From Tritrichomonas musculus (lineage: Eukaryota > Parabasalia > Tritrichomonadida > Tritrichomonadidae): a stretch of DNA of 64,000 nucleotides. Position numbers and translations under genes: made by a program. Every line of letters starts with the position of its first letter. The stretch's first letter is position 1. Shown here piece by piece: positions 48,901 to 60,389 of this stretch. The notes under the pieces are model-generated. The model worked only from the letters and a program-made list of their open reading frames with translations, had not been told where the DNA came from and ran no database searches. The DNA is taken from contig JAPFFF010000006.1 in NCBI GenBank assembly GCA_039105265.1, positions 1,116,001-1,180,000 of the forward strand, written 5' to 3'.

Positions 48901-50162
48901 AAAAAATTCAATTATTATTTAAAAAATAAAATAAATATATACCATCCATTATCGAATAATATCGAATAAACATATAATAAATAATATTTAGAATAATACT
49001 TTAAATATTATTATGCATATAAAATAGATTTCTAAGAAAAATCCTACTCTTCCCACCTCTGAATAAAATGCCTAATACATTATTTTTGATGAACAAAGAG
49101 AAAAAATCAATGTTTATGAATATTTTATGCAATATATCAGATAAAAATATGATATTATCCATAAACTTGCATATTACGAAGGATATTAATAATAAATACA
49201 AATAACATATACGATTTGAATTTCAAAAAGAAAATTATGAATTATGATATAATGTTTTTCCCGAATATGCTGATAATAAGTAAAAAATTATCGGCCAAAT
49301 ATTCAATTGAAACTTTCAAGGAATACATTCAAAAAATTATCGGATTAAGATTAATAATATCTTAAAAATGTATGGTAAATATTATTTAAAAATTATAAAT
49401 ATAAATATAATTATAAATATAAAAATTTATAATTAAAATTCATACCAATCCTCCGTAAAATTTAAATTTCTGACACTTTAAAAAATTTTAGCACACCTAT
49501 GTGTATCCAAAATTGAAATAAATGTATCCAAATGGATATTTTGGACACTCAATAGTTCTCAAATAATAACGAACAAATTTTGGATCCAGAGCTCACTTTT
49601 TGAATTTTTATGGATACTTTTTTATATGGACACAAAAGTCTAGTTTGAAAAAGCTTTTTTATCAAAAAGTCATCTATTCAAATCTTTTTTCTTTCAAAAT
49701 TTGAATATAGTTTGTTGGTCATATCACCAACAACTTTACTGTTTTTATTATCCCTTTATGAATTAACCATTTTAAAACAATAAATAATAATATGTGTGTT
49801 GGCATAACTTCATAATCTCACAATATTAATTTTAATAGCAACATGGCCAAAAGAAACATTTCTTTTGTTTGATAATATTCAATTATTATGTAATCGTTCT
49901 TTTCAATTTTTTAACCTATCAATTTTCTGAAAAAAAAAAGACCTTTAAAATTCAAATTTGAAATAAAACAAAATGGATAAATAATTAATGATTTTACAAA
50001 AGCTTATTCCTATATAATTTTATTAATCTATTCACTAAATTATTAAGACAAAATCGTCTTATGGTATTCAATGCTTAAACCATATTTTATATTCTTCTTT
50101 TTTTCAAATTTTGTGAAGAGAGTGATAAATTGAAAGGAAAAAAAAAACAATGATTTTATTGA
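45986..50162. other. 4.2-kb gene-poor AT-rich region
   Basis: No supportable gene. It contains a group of palindromes near 46689-46757 (separate entry). Two partly similar segments start AAGGGAAATYGTAATC (about 46138 and 46643). A short hairpin has GTATTTACAAT arms (about 47691 and 47743). An inverted pair around AAAAACTCAKACCA lies at about 48617 and 48725. A small coding-like start (MKDFQPSESASS, then a stop) is near 47187. Any of these could be relics of small elements. The last about 100 bp upstream of 50163 presumably hold the TOR promoter. Confidence 0.45.
46689..46757. repeat. Cluster of three adjacent palindromes
   Basis: GGTCAATATTGACC (46689-46702) is a perfect 14-bp palindrome. 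A 21-base palindrome centred on G46731 (arms AAAAAAGTTT/AAACTTTTTT) follows. Then TTTTTTGC (46736-46743) and GCAAAAAA (46750-46757) pair around ACTTTT. TAGCTAGCTA lies just beyond. The three together within 70 bp are unusual even for AT-rich DNA. Confidence 0.7.
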
Positions 50163-53100
50163 ATGGATCAAATTGCGACTCTTTTGCAATTTGAACCAGA
50201 AAGAGATTATTATAAATGGAAAGAGCAGTGTAGAAAACTAATGTCTGCTTTTAATGAAATAATCTTAAGGTCTGATGATTCGCAATTAGACATAATTTTT
50301 CGAACGATAATAAAAGAATTAAAAAAACAGATGTTAGATATGTCGGAAGTTGTTTCGTTAAGAGTTTTAGCCATATGCAATATTTACTTCTCTTTTCAAG
50401 ATACATTCGACCTCAGTAAGGGGATTGTTGAATTAATCGAAAAGTATTTTTTATATGGAAGCCCAATTGTTATTCGTTGTACAGGCAAAGTCACATATAA
50501 ACTTGGTTTAAAATCGTCGAATATTTCTTCTCTTTGGAAAAAATTTATTAATTATGCTTCATTATGGCTAAGGAATGCATCCCTTAGCTGCCTTTGGTAT
50601 AGTTCACTTGTAATTTTATCTTTTGCAACTAAAGCTGGAGAAATGGAAGCAATAAACGTAATCCGAGAATCTATATCGTTAATTTCTAAAATCGTGCATT
50701 GTCCAGATTCAGACCTTCAGCAAATTGCAATTAAAACTATTAAATATTTTTTCAAACAAACGTTTGTTTTTGTAAACAAATCAAGAGTTCGACAATTTAT
50801 TATAAATGGCTTATCAATTATAAAATCATCCAATTCAAAAGAATCATACGGAATTATCAAATCATTAGTTGCTGTTGATAAGAGTGGAATAACAATTGAT
50901 GATGAATTAGCACAAGAAGGTTGCGAGGCCTTTTTTTATGCAATGGAAAATTATAGTTATCCTACAGATTTTATATCAGGTCAGCTATTTATAAAGCTAA
51001 TTCAGAAATATTCTCTTCTTTTTGATATGAAAAGAATTTTAGATTGCCTTACCAAGAAACCTATTCAATTTGTTCCATTAATCGAAAAAATTTTACTCAC
51101 CGATTTTTTTCACAAAACAAATTACAATTTTACAGACTTTATTCGTGAATTTTTCAAAGTTCATGAGAATGATCTTAAAGCTAAATGTCAAGGGGAGAAT
51201 TGCCCTTATAGAGTTTTGAGAGCATTCTATAAAGTATGCCCAGAAATTGTTTTTGAAGTTAAGGTTCCTATTAATAATTTCTGCAGGCATTATTGCCAGT
51301 GTATAGAATTAAAGCCCCATATATTCAACACCGCATTAATACCAGATCTGAAACAAATATTATTTGATCCATCCGCAAATGAAGAATTACGAATATCTTC
51401 CATTATGATCTCACGATTATTTGTCCACTACTTTTTTGATGATAATCAATCGATTATTACTTCATTATCCGCATTTTTTACGTGTCCTCATTTAGAAATC
51501 CGTAAAGAAATTATCAAATCAATTTCATTAATTGATGCTGACAAGGCCTTAGATTTCCTTATTTTTTACGCATTAATGGATCCTTCAAAAGAAGTACGAG
51601 CCTTTGCCATTGAACAAATTCGACCATCACCTTCATTAGCCACAAAAATGGAGTTTTTCCAATGTCTCAATGATCCATGTTTTCGAGTCCGCCGAAAAGC
51701 GATAAAACTAACCATAAGTGTTCTTAAATACAACCATATTGAATTAGATCCTTTATTCTATCAATATTACAACAAAATTGCGGTTTTATTACTGACATCA
51801 TTAGACTCGAAATTTTGTGCCAAAGTAGCCTCACTTTTTCCAGTTTTTTTTTCCAAGACAGACAGTGAAAACATCTACCAAAGGGACAGTTTAGTTGTTT
51901 TTACCATATCCATTATTCTTAACATTTTGGGGCCCCCTGACAAGACCTATGACATTCCAATGATGATGAAGAACAATCTTAACAAGATGGAGATAGCCAA
52001 TTTGACCAACAAGACCACAATTAAGGCCAAACTTGATCGTGCTATACGAAATTATGACACCATAAAACGTGACGGTTACCTTCTAAAGACGCTAGCAAAA
52101 TTAGGACCGTTAACAGAGCCCTATTTAAATGAAATATTAGAAACATTTTGTTATATCTTTGAGAATCGTTCATCGGACACACTTTTATTAACGGCATTTA
52201 AGTCATTAACGAAATTTTCGTCCAAACTTTTTCATGGCTTAAATATTCGGTTACGTTGTCCACAAATTATTTCACCTTTATTGAAATTTGCCTTAACGTC
52301 CAAAAATAACGAACTTGGAATTGCATTATTGAAACTTTTTGGATCGGCTTTTGATTCCCTTATAACAGACAATAATGAAGAACCTAATCAAAAGCAAAAG
52401 ATACCTTTTAATCCAGACGATCCATACTTTTACACAAATTTTATAATTACAACAATTATTGACTCTTTTCCAGATCCGACTCTTCCCTTTTTTCAGTCTC
52501 TTGCCATGATTATGGAATCAGATTCGATTTATGCATCCAAGATCATTCCTCAAGTTGTCCGAATCTTCATGGTTGAAATTGAAATTCTTCCCGCCAAGTT
52601 TCAGAAACTTTTGTTCTCTTACATGATGGTATTACCATTTAAATATCGTGACGACATGGAATCGCTTCTTGATTCATTCACACCTTTTATATTGAAGCAT
52701 TTAAAACTAGTTAATTGTGTCTCTTTCGCAGCTGCGCTTTCGTATCGCCTTAAGTTCTCATTCATTTCGGTTGCTTCTGTTATTTACAATGTAACTGTTA
52801 GTTTAATGAGTCCTAGTAATTCTTTTGAATACTTCAAAGAATTAATCAAGCTTAATGCATTAATGATCATCTATCAAAACCAACCTTTTGAGTTGTTCCT
52901 GAATCAACTTTCGTCATTTTTGAAAAGTAATGAAGCACCAAGTAATGATTATGTGGTTGAAATCTTAAATATATTGATTGGAATAATTCAATCAATGCCA
53001 GATGTGATTTTAATGCAATCACGTCTCTCTGTAATTGCTCATCAAATGATCAAGAATGGCATCAATCCATTACAAATGATCTTTTCTTTATGCATCTTCA

Positions 53101-56100
53101 CAAAGACATCTCCTTCGTTATTTACAAGTTCTGGTCTTCTGACACAATATCTATTTAATGACCAATTTTCGGAGAATGAAAATGATGATATAGCAAAAAC
53201 ATCTGAAAATTTGACTTTTGACGATGTTGTTAATGAAATAGAGACAATTGTTCAAAGTAATAAAGTCGTCAAAATTAGTGACGTTCACTTCCTTGAAGAT
53301 CATGAAATTGTTGTTAAATATTCCCCTCTTTGTCCTAAGTTTGAAGCACCATCTTCATACTTTGCTGACTTTGATTATCCGAATGATATTTCAATAGTTA
53401 CGAATTGGATGAATGATCTTTTATTTCGAGTTGTTGAATTTTCACCATCACCGACAATTCGTGCTTGTCGTCCTTTGATTGAAATCAATCCAGATTTTGG
53501 GAAAGTTTTACTTCCGATTGCCTTTTATTCATGCTGGATTGTTTCATCAATCAATGATCAAAAATACTTTTCGAACATTGTTGATTACATCATGACTAAA
53601 TTGACCAACATTCCAGATACAATATTTGAGTTAATGGAACTTGTTGATCGTTGGGGATATCCACTTGATATCGACATTAAAACAGCTGCAAAATTATGTA
53701 AATCTCAACAATATTCAATTTTATTAATAGAGAGATATTTAAAGGATCATCCACAAGATCCTGAAGCGATTGACTTTTTGATTGATAAATATTTAAAAAT
53801 GGGGAAAATATCAACTGCCAAAGGACTTTTTAGATACAATGAAAAATTAATGGATAAAATGACAATTGCTAAATGGAGTGGAAAACTTGGTGATTGGGAG
53901 AAGGCACTTGACATTTATAAAGAAATAGGAGCACCATCATCAACAATACTTCAATGTCTTGTCTGTTTAAGAAAAGTTAAAGAAACTGTTGATTTCTATG
54001 ATTTTAAAGCAATTGAACGAATTCCAACTGAAGAATTGTCTCAAATGTCAGCGTCACTTTTATGGGCTTATCATTTTACGCAGAATGATAATGTAATCTT
54101 GCCATTCATGAAGATTGCACAAACAATTTATGATCCTTCGTGTTTGATTATATTTGTTTTTTATGAAATCAAGAAATTGAATTTAAATTTGGCCCAAGAA
54201 CATGTAGATGCAGTTTTTCAAATATTGAATGAATGGCTTCATCATGTTCATCCAAATGATTCTCATAAAATATCAATCATTCATAATTATGCACAACTTT
54301 TCGTTGAAGCTGAAGATGCGATTTTTATTAAGAAATTGCAAGAATCAAGTCATTCAAATGAAATGGTAATTAAAGAAGATTGGGAGCATCGTGTTACTGG
54401 CTTCAAAAGAGAGACATCTTCATGGGAATTATTTATTTTATTAAGAAATTTGATCTTGCCAATTGAAACTAACATTATTCATTATTTAAAGATCATTGCA
54501 AGTCTCCGAAAATATCGGCAATTCGTTCTTATTAATGATTACTTTACAAAGGCCTTTGATCGTAACACAGAACTTCGAGTCTTGTTTGAACGAATTAAGA
54601 TTGTCTGGGAAGCAGGAGATTGTATTAATATTGCTTCATTACTTGAGAACATATCATGGTACATTACTATATATAATGATAAAAAAGTTCATAAAAAAGT
54701 TTTGCCTCCAAATAATGCAAGATTAGTTTATTTCCAAAATTCATTCTTGAACTGTTTTGCTATGTGTGCAGAAAATGATTCTGACATACATAAAATATTA
54801 GTTCGAAATTACGGAACTGAAAACATTAAAGAAATGTTTGACATGAATGATGAATTAGAAAATTCAACAAAAGATAAAATTATTGATGAAATTTTTGATA
54901 GCTGTCCTGATGAAGTTGGCCATATTGTAGGTCAGATGGCATGTCGTAATATGACACCTAAATTGAAATCATCTGTCTATCGTTTAACAGGTTCTTACAT
55001 GCTTCAACTTTATGGCTTTTCATTTGAAATATTAAAACGTGCCGAAAAATATGTAAAGTTATCATTAGAGCTTACACCAAATAATTATAAATGTTGGATG
55101 TGGTGGGGTTATTTAAATGCACAATTATTCTTCATTGCTAAAAGTAGAAATAATGCTTCTCTCAAACAATCAACAACTCCGCCGCCGCCGCCACAATTAG
55201 CTTCTTCTTCATCAAGTTTTGTGCCATTACAAATTCCAAATGCAAAAGGGCAAAAGAAGATGTTATTACAACAGAAATTACAGCCACCTTTTTCAAATCA
55301 AAAAGATGATGAATTATTAGAAATGAATACGAATAAAGCAATTCATTCTTATTCATCTTCAAAGACTTCTCATTTACCTTTAAAAAGAGCGAAATCTGGA
55401 AAATTTGCGATTTCTTTAAGTGATGATGATGTCATTCCTACTCCAGTCACGAATGATGAAGGCAATTCTATATTAACGCCAACACCTTCTTATTCTAAAA
55501 AGCATCTTTATATTCCCGTTCGTCAAAGACCATTTTTAAAGAAGCAACAATCGAGTGGGAAAAGATTCGCTTCTGTTTATGATAGTGACGTTTTACTTAA
55601 AGCGAGAGAAAGAACGAATTTGTTTCCTTATGACAAGCAAAATAATGAACTCTTTCTCGCAACAGGAGGAAGTTTTACTGGACGAAGCAACAAGAACAAA
55701 GAATCAGGCACTTCTTGTAGCACAAACAGCAGCAGTGATTTTAATAGCAGAACAAGTGACGGTAGGTTGAAAGAATTAAGTAGTTCTGACTCAGTTCAAA
55801 ATGAAGAAAAATTTGAAGTCTATGATGATATTGGAACTGAAAAAGCATTTGTCTTTGCAATGAATTCAATCAATGGTTTCTTGAAAGCTACACAAATGAA
55901 TCAAAAGTTTTCACTTGCTTATCTTTGCAAGATGTTTTCTGTCGTCTTTTGCTTGAATTTAAGTCGTGATTTGCCACCAGTCATTTGTAGACCAATTGAA
56001 CAACTTCCGACCAAAGATCTTCTCAAAGTTGTACCTCAAATAACTTCCCATATTGACCATCAAGACAAGTCAATTCAATCGTTAATTACTTCCATTTTGT

Positions 56101-57767
56101 ACAAAATAGGAGAAGATCATTTTCAAGACATTTTCTTCCCTTTGAAGCTTTATTCAACTGACACGACTTCCGAAACCAGATCGAAAATAGCATCAGACAT
56201 TCTTTCCTTCTTCAAGAAAGCTAAAGCAGACGTTTACAGAGATGCCGACTTGTTCACGGAAGGAATGATTCATTCAGCAATCACGTGGTTTGAAAGTTGG
56301 ATAACTACAATCGAGTCCGTTATTAGAATCCAATCATCAAGTGAGCATCAGAGTAACGAAGTTCAAAGCAACATGAATGATCAACAAGAAATCAATGAAA
56401 ATAGTAACAGTAATGAAGATCTGAATGAGAAAATGAAATATGAAAGAATTAAAGAAATAATTTTAAAGCAACTTGATGAATTTGATCATCCTAAATGCGA
56501 CCTTGATGCTTTATTCAAGCAATTTTACCAACCTTGTGCGAATGAAGTACGAAACATTCTTCAAAGCAACACGAAACAATCAGAGAAGAAACTTTACGAT
56601 GTTCTGAAAAGTTGGTATCAATCATTAAAGAGTCAATTTGGTCGATTAAGTTGCATTATTCTCGAAAAAGTGTCACGTGAATTAGCAGCCAAGCGTCACT
56701 TTTCATTGTTTGTTCCTGGTGAAGAAGAACGGAAAGAAAAAATTTTATCAATTCATCCAATTCTTGAAATCATCGGAACACAGCAGCGTCCTCGATGTTT
56801 ATTCATCAATTCCGAGAAAGGAAAGAAATACAAATATTTGTTGAAAGGCAATGAAGACATTCGAGTTGATGAAAGATTGATGCAATTCTTCACGCTTGTT
56901 AACATTATCATGAAAAATAACAGACGAACACGCGAAATAAGATCATTAATAAGTTGCTACACTGTCATTCCAATATCAAGAAGGGTTGGAATTATTGGCT
57001 GGGTTCAAAATGCAGATACGATGCATCATTTGATTAAAGAGTATCGTTATCAAAAGCATATTGAACAGCAGATTGAATCAACAACAATAGAAAAGAAATA
57101 TGGTGTTTCGTTCTTATCTTTAAATTTCCTTCAAAGATTGGAAGTTTTTAATGATATAATTCAAGAACCTTTTGCTAAATGTGAAGAAATTAATGAAGTT
57201 ATGTGGATGAAATCTAAAAACGCTTCTTCTTGTTTAAGAGCTAAAAGAATCTTCACTGAAACAACAGCTTTAATGTCAATGGTTGGTTATGTTATTGGTT
57301 TGGGTGATCGTCATCCTAATAATATAATGATTCAAAGAGATTTCGGTAATGTTATTCATATCGATTTCGGCGAATCTTTCGATTCTACTTTGAATAGAAG
57401 AATTTGCCCTGAAAAAGTCCCTTTCAGATTGACTAGAATGATAATTAATACTTTGGAAGGTAAAAATACTCACGGTTTATTCATGGATCGTTGTTCATTG
57501 TTCATGGATGTAATTAGAGAAAATCAGAATTCTTTGTCTGCTCAATTGGCCATTTTTGCAGATGATCCAGTATTCGATAACGATAAAATATATTTCGAAA
57601 GCAGTTTAAACTTTAATAGAAAAATTTACGATAAAATTGTCGGTTATAGAACTGGTATCGAAAATCAAAGCGAATCAGTCTCTGAACAAGTTAAAAGATT
57701 AATCGAACAGGCTGAAGCACCAGAAAATTACGTTAAGCATTACCCTGGTTGGTGTCCTTTCTGGTGA
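50163..57767 (+). CDS. TOR: Target of rapamycin (TOR) kinase
   Basis: A 2534-residue PI3K-related kinase. HEAT-type helical repeats fill roughly 1-1250 and the FAT region about 1300-2000. It is interrupted by a low-complexity insertion (about 1660-1880: poly-P, S/N-rich, basic). The FRB-like helical bundle is about 2010-2180, also carrying a polar insertion. The kinase domain is about 2185-2450: LLKGNEDIRVDERLMQFFTLVN (with the catalytic Lys), CYTVIPISRRVGIIGWV, the catalytic loop GDRHPNN (about 2381) and HIDFGES. The FATC domain ends in GWCPFW, the hallmark C-terminus of TOR. TOR couples nutrient and energy state to growth and autophagy through TORC1/2. The PGWCPFW end, the FVPG junction and the kinase motifs separate it from ATM, ATR and DNA-PK. 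No break is visible over 7.6 kb. Confidence 0.95.
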   Translation: MDQIATLLQFEPERDYYKWKEQCRKLMSAFNEIILRSDDSQLDIIFRTIIKELKKQMLDMSEVVSLRVLAICNIYFSFQDTFDLSKGIVELIEKYFLYGSPIVIRCTGKVTYKLGLKSSNISSLWKKFINYASLWLRNASLSCLWYSSLVILSFATKAGEMEAINVIRESISLISKIVHCPDSDLQQIAIKTIKYFFKQTFVFVNKSRVRQFIINGLSIIKSSNSKESYGIIKSLVAVDKSGITIDDELAQEGCEAFFYAMENYSYPTDFISGQLFIKLIQKYSLLFDMKRILDCLTKKPIQFVPLIEKILLTDFFHKTNYNFTDFIREFFKVHENDLKAKCQGENCPYRVLRAFYKVCPEIVFEVKVPINNFCRHYCQCIELKPHIFNTALIPDLKQILFDPSANEELRISSIMISRLFVHYFFDDNQSIITSLSAFFTCPHLEIRKEIIKSISLIDADKALDFLIFYALMDPSKEVRAFAIEQIRPSPSLATKMEFFQCLNDPCFRVRRKAIKLTISVLKYNHIELDPLFYQYYNKIAVLLLTSLDSKFCAKVASLFPVFFSKTDSENIYQRDSLVVFTISIILNILGPPDKTYDIPMMMKNNLNKMEIANLTNKTTIKAKLDRAIRNYDTIKRDGYLLKTLAKLGPLTEPYLNEILETFCYIFENRSSDTLLLTAFKSLTKFSSKLFHGLNIRLRCPQIISPLLKFALTSKNNELGIALLKLFGSAFDSLITDNNEEPNQKQKIPFNPDDPYFYTNFIITTIIDSFPDPTLPFFQSLAMIMESDSIYASKIIPQVVRIFMVEIEILPAKFQKLLFSYMMVLPFKYRDDMESLLDSFTPFILKHLKLVNCVSFAAALSYRLKFSFISVASVIYNVTVSLMSPSNSFEYFKELIKLNALMIIYQNQPFELFLNQLSSFLKSNEAPSNDYVVEILNILIGIIQSMPDVILMQSRLSVIAHQMIKNGINPLQMIFSLCIFTKTSPSLFTSSGLLTQYLFNDQFSENENDDIAKTSENLTFDDVVNEIETIVQSNKVVKISDVHFLEDHEIVVKYSPLCPKFEAPSSYFADFDYPNDISIVTNWMNDLLFRVVEFSPSPTIRACRPLIEINPDFGKVLLPIAFYSCWIVSSINDQKYFSNIVDYIMTKLTNIPDTIFELMELVDRWGYPLDIDIKTAAKLCKSQQYSILLIERYLKDHPQDPEAIDFLIDKYLKMGKISTAKGLFRYNEKLMDKMTIAKWSGKLGDWEKALDIYKEIGAPSSTILQCLVCLRKVKETVDFYDFKAIERIPTEELSQMSASLLWAYHFTQNDNVILPFMKIAQTIYDPSCLIIFVFYEIKKLNLNLAQEHVDAVFQILNEWLHHVHPNDSHKISIIHNYAQLFVEAEDAIFIKKLQESSHSNEMVIKEDWEHRVTGFKRETSSWELFILLRNLILPIETNIIHYLKIIASLRKYRQFVLINDYFTKAFDRNTELRVLFERIKIVWEAGDCINIASLLENISWYITIYNDKKVHKKVLPPNNARLVYFQNSFLNCFAMCAENDSDIHKILVRNYGTENIKEMFDMNDELENSTKDKIIDEIFDSCPDEVGHIVGQMACRNMTPKLKSSVYRLTGSYMLQLYGFSFEILKRAEKYVKLSLELTPNNYKCWMWWGYLNAQLFFIAKSRNNASLKQSTTPPPPPQLASSSSSFVPLQIPNAKGQKKMLLQQKLQPPFSNQKDDELLEMNTNKAIHSYSSSKTSHLPLKRAKSGKFAISLSDDDVIPTPVTNDEGNSILTPTPSYSKKHLYIPVRQRPFLKKQQSSGKRFASVYDSDVLLKARERTNLFPYDKQNNELFLATGGSFTGRSNKNKESGTSCSTNSSSDFNSRTSDGRLKELSSSDSVQNEEKFEVYDDIGTEKAFVFAMNSINGFLKATQMNQKFSLAYLCKMFSVVFCLNLSRDLPPVICRPIEQLPTKDLLKVVPQITSHIDHQDKSIQSLITSILYKIGEDHFQDIFFPLKLYSTDTTSETRSKIASDILSFFKKAKADVYRDADLFTEGMIHSAITWFESWITTIESVIRIQSSSEHQSNEVQSNMNDQQEINENSNSNEDLNEKMKYERIKEIILKQLDEFDHPKCDLDALFKQFYQPCANEVRNILQSNTKQSEKKLYDVLKSWYQSLKSQFGRLSCIILEKVSRELAAKRHFSLFVPGEEERKEKILSIHPILEIIGTQQRPRCLFINSEKGKKYKYLLKGNEDIRVDERLMQFFTLVNIIMKNNRRTREIRSLISCYTVIPISRRVGIIGWVQNADTMHHLIKEYRYQKHIEQQIESTTIEKKYGVSFLSLNFLQRLEVFNDIIQEPFAKCEEINEVMWMKSKNASSCLRAKRIFTETTALMSMVGYVIGLGDRHPNNIMIQRDFGNVIHIDFGESFDSTLNRRICPEKVPFRLTRMIINTLEGKNTHGLFMDRCSLFMDVIRENQNSLSAQLAIFADDPVFDNDKIYFESSLNFNRKIYDKIVGYRTGIENQSESVSEQVKRLIEQAEAPENYVKHYPGWCPFW

Positions 57768-58225
57768 TATTGTATGTAATTTGTATTTTAAATTATTAGT
57801 ATTATTTTTAAATATAAATGTTTGGTTTTATAATATAATATTTTTTTGTGTTGTTTATTTATTTATTTGCTTTATTTTCGATGTTTGAATCAATCTAATT
57901 TAATTGAGGATTTGAAAATTATGTTTTGTTAGAAAAAATCATTCTGTATTAGCTTCTATATGAAAGTGCATGGAATCAGTTAATTGATTCAATGTTGATG
58001 TATTTCTTTCTTCCAACAATCTGTAATATATAAAATGAATTTCAGATATTTAATTTTCATAAGATGGAAGAAACTTTATATATTGAATTGATATCATTTA
58101 TCAACTTTAGTTTAAAAAATTGATGCTAATGATTAATTATGATAATCTATTATTTTTTGAAATGATATGATAATATGACATTAGATTTTTCTGAATAATT
58201 CAAAAAGTGGGTGAACAAAATTTTA
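57768..58225. other. Intergenic region between TOR and Sel1-repeat gene
   Basis: A 458-bp AT-rich spacer between two plus-strand genes. TTCAAAAAGT near 58199-58208 (complement ACTTTTTGAA) lies just before the next start. Nothing else is recognised. Confidence 0.4.
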
Positions 58226-60121
58226 ATGTCTTTTCGGAAGTTGGCCAAATATTATGACGATTTATCAAAAGAAGATAATTCAATAGAGCTTTTAAAGATG
58301 GGGAAAGACTGTTTGTTAAAAAAAGAATTTCAAAAAGCTTTTGATTATTTAAAATCTGCATCGTTATTAGGTAATTCAGACGCTCAACGCTACCTTGGTC
58401 TTCTTTACTTAAAAAATGAAGGAAAAATTCCTTCAATAGCAGGTCAAGAAAAAATCGGAATAGAATACCTTGAACTTTCAGCAAAGCAACAAAATAAAAA
58501 AACTCTTTTTTTACTAGGAATTTTATATATCGAAGGTTTTAAAGAAAACAATAAAAAAACTCGAAAAAGCATTTTTGGTTTTAATCATGAAGCCCAAGAG
58601 CAGCCTATTAATCCGAATTCACCAAAACCTGACAAAGATCTTGGTATTAAATATATACAACAAGCAATTGATTTGAAGTATAGAAGAGCGATGAAATATC
58701 TTTTTGATTATTATTTCCGTGAGAGGCATATTGAAAATAACCTTGAGAAAGCAGAAAATCTTGCAAAAGACGCGATACATATAGGTTATAAATATCTAAT
58801 AGAAAATTTACTAGAGCAGTATAATCTCTTAGAACCAGAAAAGCAACTTAATATTATTAAGTATCTAGCAGATCATGGTGACCCAAAATATCAGCGATTA
58901 TATGGCGATTTTTTGTATCATCACTCAAATGATTTCGAAAATGGCTATGGTTATCTTAAAAGATCAGCTGATAAAGGAGAAGCTTATTCAATGTATTTAT
59001 ACGGATTTTATAACCTTATCGGATATTCTGATAATCATGGTGATAGAGAAGAAGGGTTCAAGTATCTTGAAAAAGCTGCGCGAAATGGATGCTTGGCAGC
59101 CTCATACTATCTTGGATTATTTCATTTGCATAGTGATCATGGGCTTCCAAAGAACGAAAAAAAAGCAATTAAATACTTCCACAGGGCAGCTATTTATATG
59201 GATCCTGACGCCCAAATTGCTCTTGGAAAAGTTTTTCTATATAATGAAAAGTGGCTAAATATTCCTAATTTAGCGGTCATGTATTTTGGTTATGCAGCAG
59301 AAGGGCATATTCTAAAAAAAAACGAATTTCTTTTGGCTGAATGGCCTGAATATAGTGATGATGATGATTTTGAACAAGGTAGTGATTCAGAAGAAGAAGA
59401 AAATGATGAAAATAGTAAAGATGATGAAGATGACAAATATAATGTTGAAGTTCTTCACATGCTTTACCCAGATATCCCAGAGTCTTCAACAGAATATGAA
59501 GAGCCACGTAAAACTTCATCTTATATGGTTATCCCAAAAAATAAACAAAAAAAGCGTGAATACGACCATATTTATGATATTGAAGATTTAGAAGATCCAT
59601 TAGTAAGGCAAGTTTACAATCTTATGAATGAAGATATTAATAAAAGAATTAATCAGAAAAAAAAAAAGGTGAAGGTATTTATCGGTGCATATGCAGGGGA
59701 ATTTTCAAAAAAAGGTGATCAAAATTATGTTACAATGAATTATAAGTGCCAAGGTCTAATCGGATTAGGACAAGCCTACAAAGAGCAAAAAAACTACAAA
59801 ATGTCACTTTTAAATTATACTAAAGCCATTAATTTCGGCTCTTCTGAAGCAATGAATGAACTTGGAAATATTTACAAAGATGGATCTTATGGTAAAAGAG
59901 AACCACAAAAAGCCATGGAACTTTTCAAAAAAGCTTATACTGAATGTCGAAATCCCGATGCTCTTTATTATTTGGGAAGAATGTATCTGGATGGCTGCGG
60001 AGTAGAAAGAGATCCAGTAAAAGGTAATGAATTTATTAGAAGTGCTATGAATCAAGGAAGTACTGTTGCTCATAGGAATTTCCAGCATGGTGGCTTCATG
60101 TCATTCCGTTTCATTTGCTAA
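58226..60121 (+). CDS. Sel1-repeat protein
   Basis: A 631-residue protein starting at the ATG at 58226 (MSFRKLAKYYDDL). Sel1-like repeats occur in two blocks. Residues about 25-370 include AFDYLKSASLLGNSDAQRYLGLLYL, GFKYLEKAARNGCLAASYYLGLFHL and AIKYFHRAAIYMDPDAQIALGKVFL. Residues about 515-625 include SLLNYTKAINFGSSEAMNELGNIY and AMELFKKAYTECRNPDALYYLGRMYLDGCGVERDPVKG. Between them is an acidic stretch (about 377-405, YSDDDDFEQGSDSEEEENDE) and a segment with a Lys run near 475. There is no signal peptide or transmembrane helix, so it is probably a cytosolic scaffold or adaptor. Unlike the Sel1 gene at 33-35 kb, its N-terminus looks complete and its repeats are divergent, indicating an older, stable gene. 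Confidence 0.82.
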   Translation: MSFRKLAKYYDDLSKEDNSIELLKMGKDCLLKKEFQKAFDYLKSASLLGNSDAQRYLGLLYLKNEGKIPSIAGQEKIGIEYLELSAKQQNKKTLFLLGILYIEGFKENNKKTRKSIFGFNHEAQEQPINPNSPKPDKDLGIKYIQQAIDLKYRRAMKYLFDYYFRERHIENNLEKAENLAKDAIHIGYKYLIENLLEQYNLLEPEKQLNIIKYLADHGDPKYQRLYGDFLYHHSNDFENGYGYLKRSADKGEAYSMYLYGFYNLIGYSDNHGDREEGFKYLEKAARNGCLAASYYLGLFHLHSDHGLPKNEKKAIKYFHRAAIYMDPDAQIALGKVFLYNEKWLNIPNLAVMYFGYAAEGHILKKNEFLLAEWPEYSDDDDFEQGSDSEEEENDENSKDDEDDKYNVEVLHMLYPDIPESSTEYEEPRKTSSYMVIPKNKQKKREYDHIYDIEDLEDPLVRQVYNLMNEDINKRINQKKKKVKVFIGAYAGEFSKKGDQNYVTMNYKCQGLIGLGQAYKEQKNYKMSLLNYTKAINFGSSEAMNELGNIYKDGSYGKREPQKAMELFKKAYTECRNPDALYYLGRMYLDGCGVERDPVKGNEFIRSAMNQGSTVAHRNFQHGGFMSFRFIC

Positions 60122-60389
60122 ATACAATATTTTCCAAAATCTTTTTTTTATATATATCTTCTATATTAAAGCTATGTATTATTACATTTGTAATTATTAT
60201 TCGAATTTAAAAAAAAAAAAAAAAAAAAGATTCAAAAACAAGAAACTTCTAAATAACATCAAAAAAACCAAATAAATTTAATAAAGCAATAAATTAATAT
60301 ATACATATAATTCGAATTCATTTATACATTTCTATCTCTAAGAATCAACATACAATAAATAAATAAATAAATAAAAAGAACAATTAAAT

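Noticed and set aside
58211-58225. GTG start five codons upstream of the Sel1-repeat gene
   Set aside because: Eukaryotic initiation at GTG is unlikely. The ATG at 58226 is in frame and better placed.
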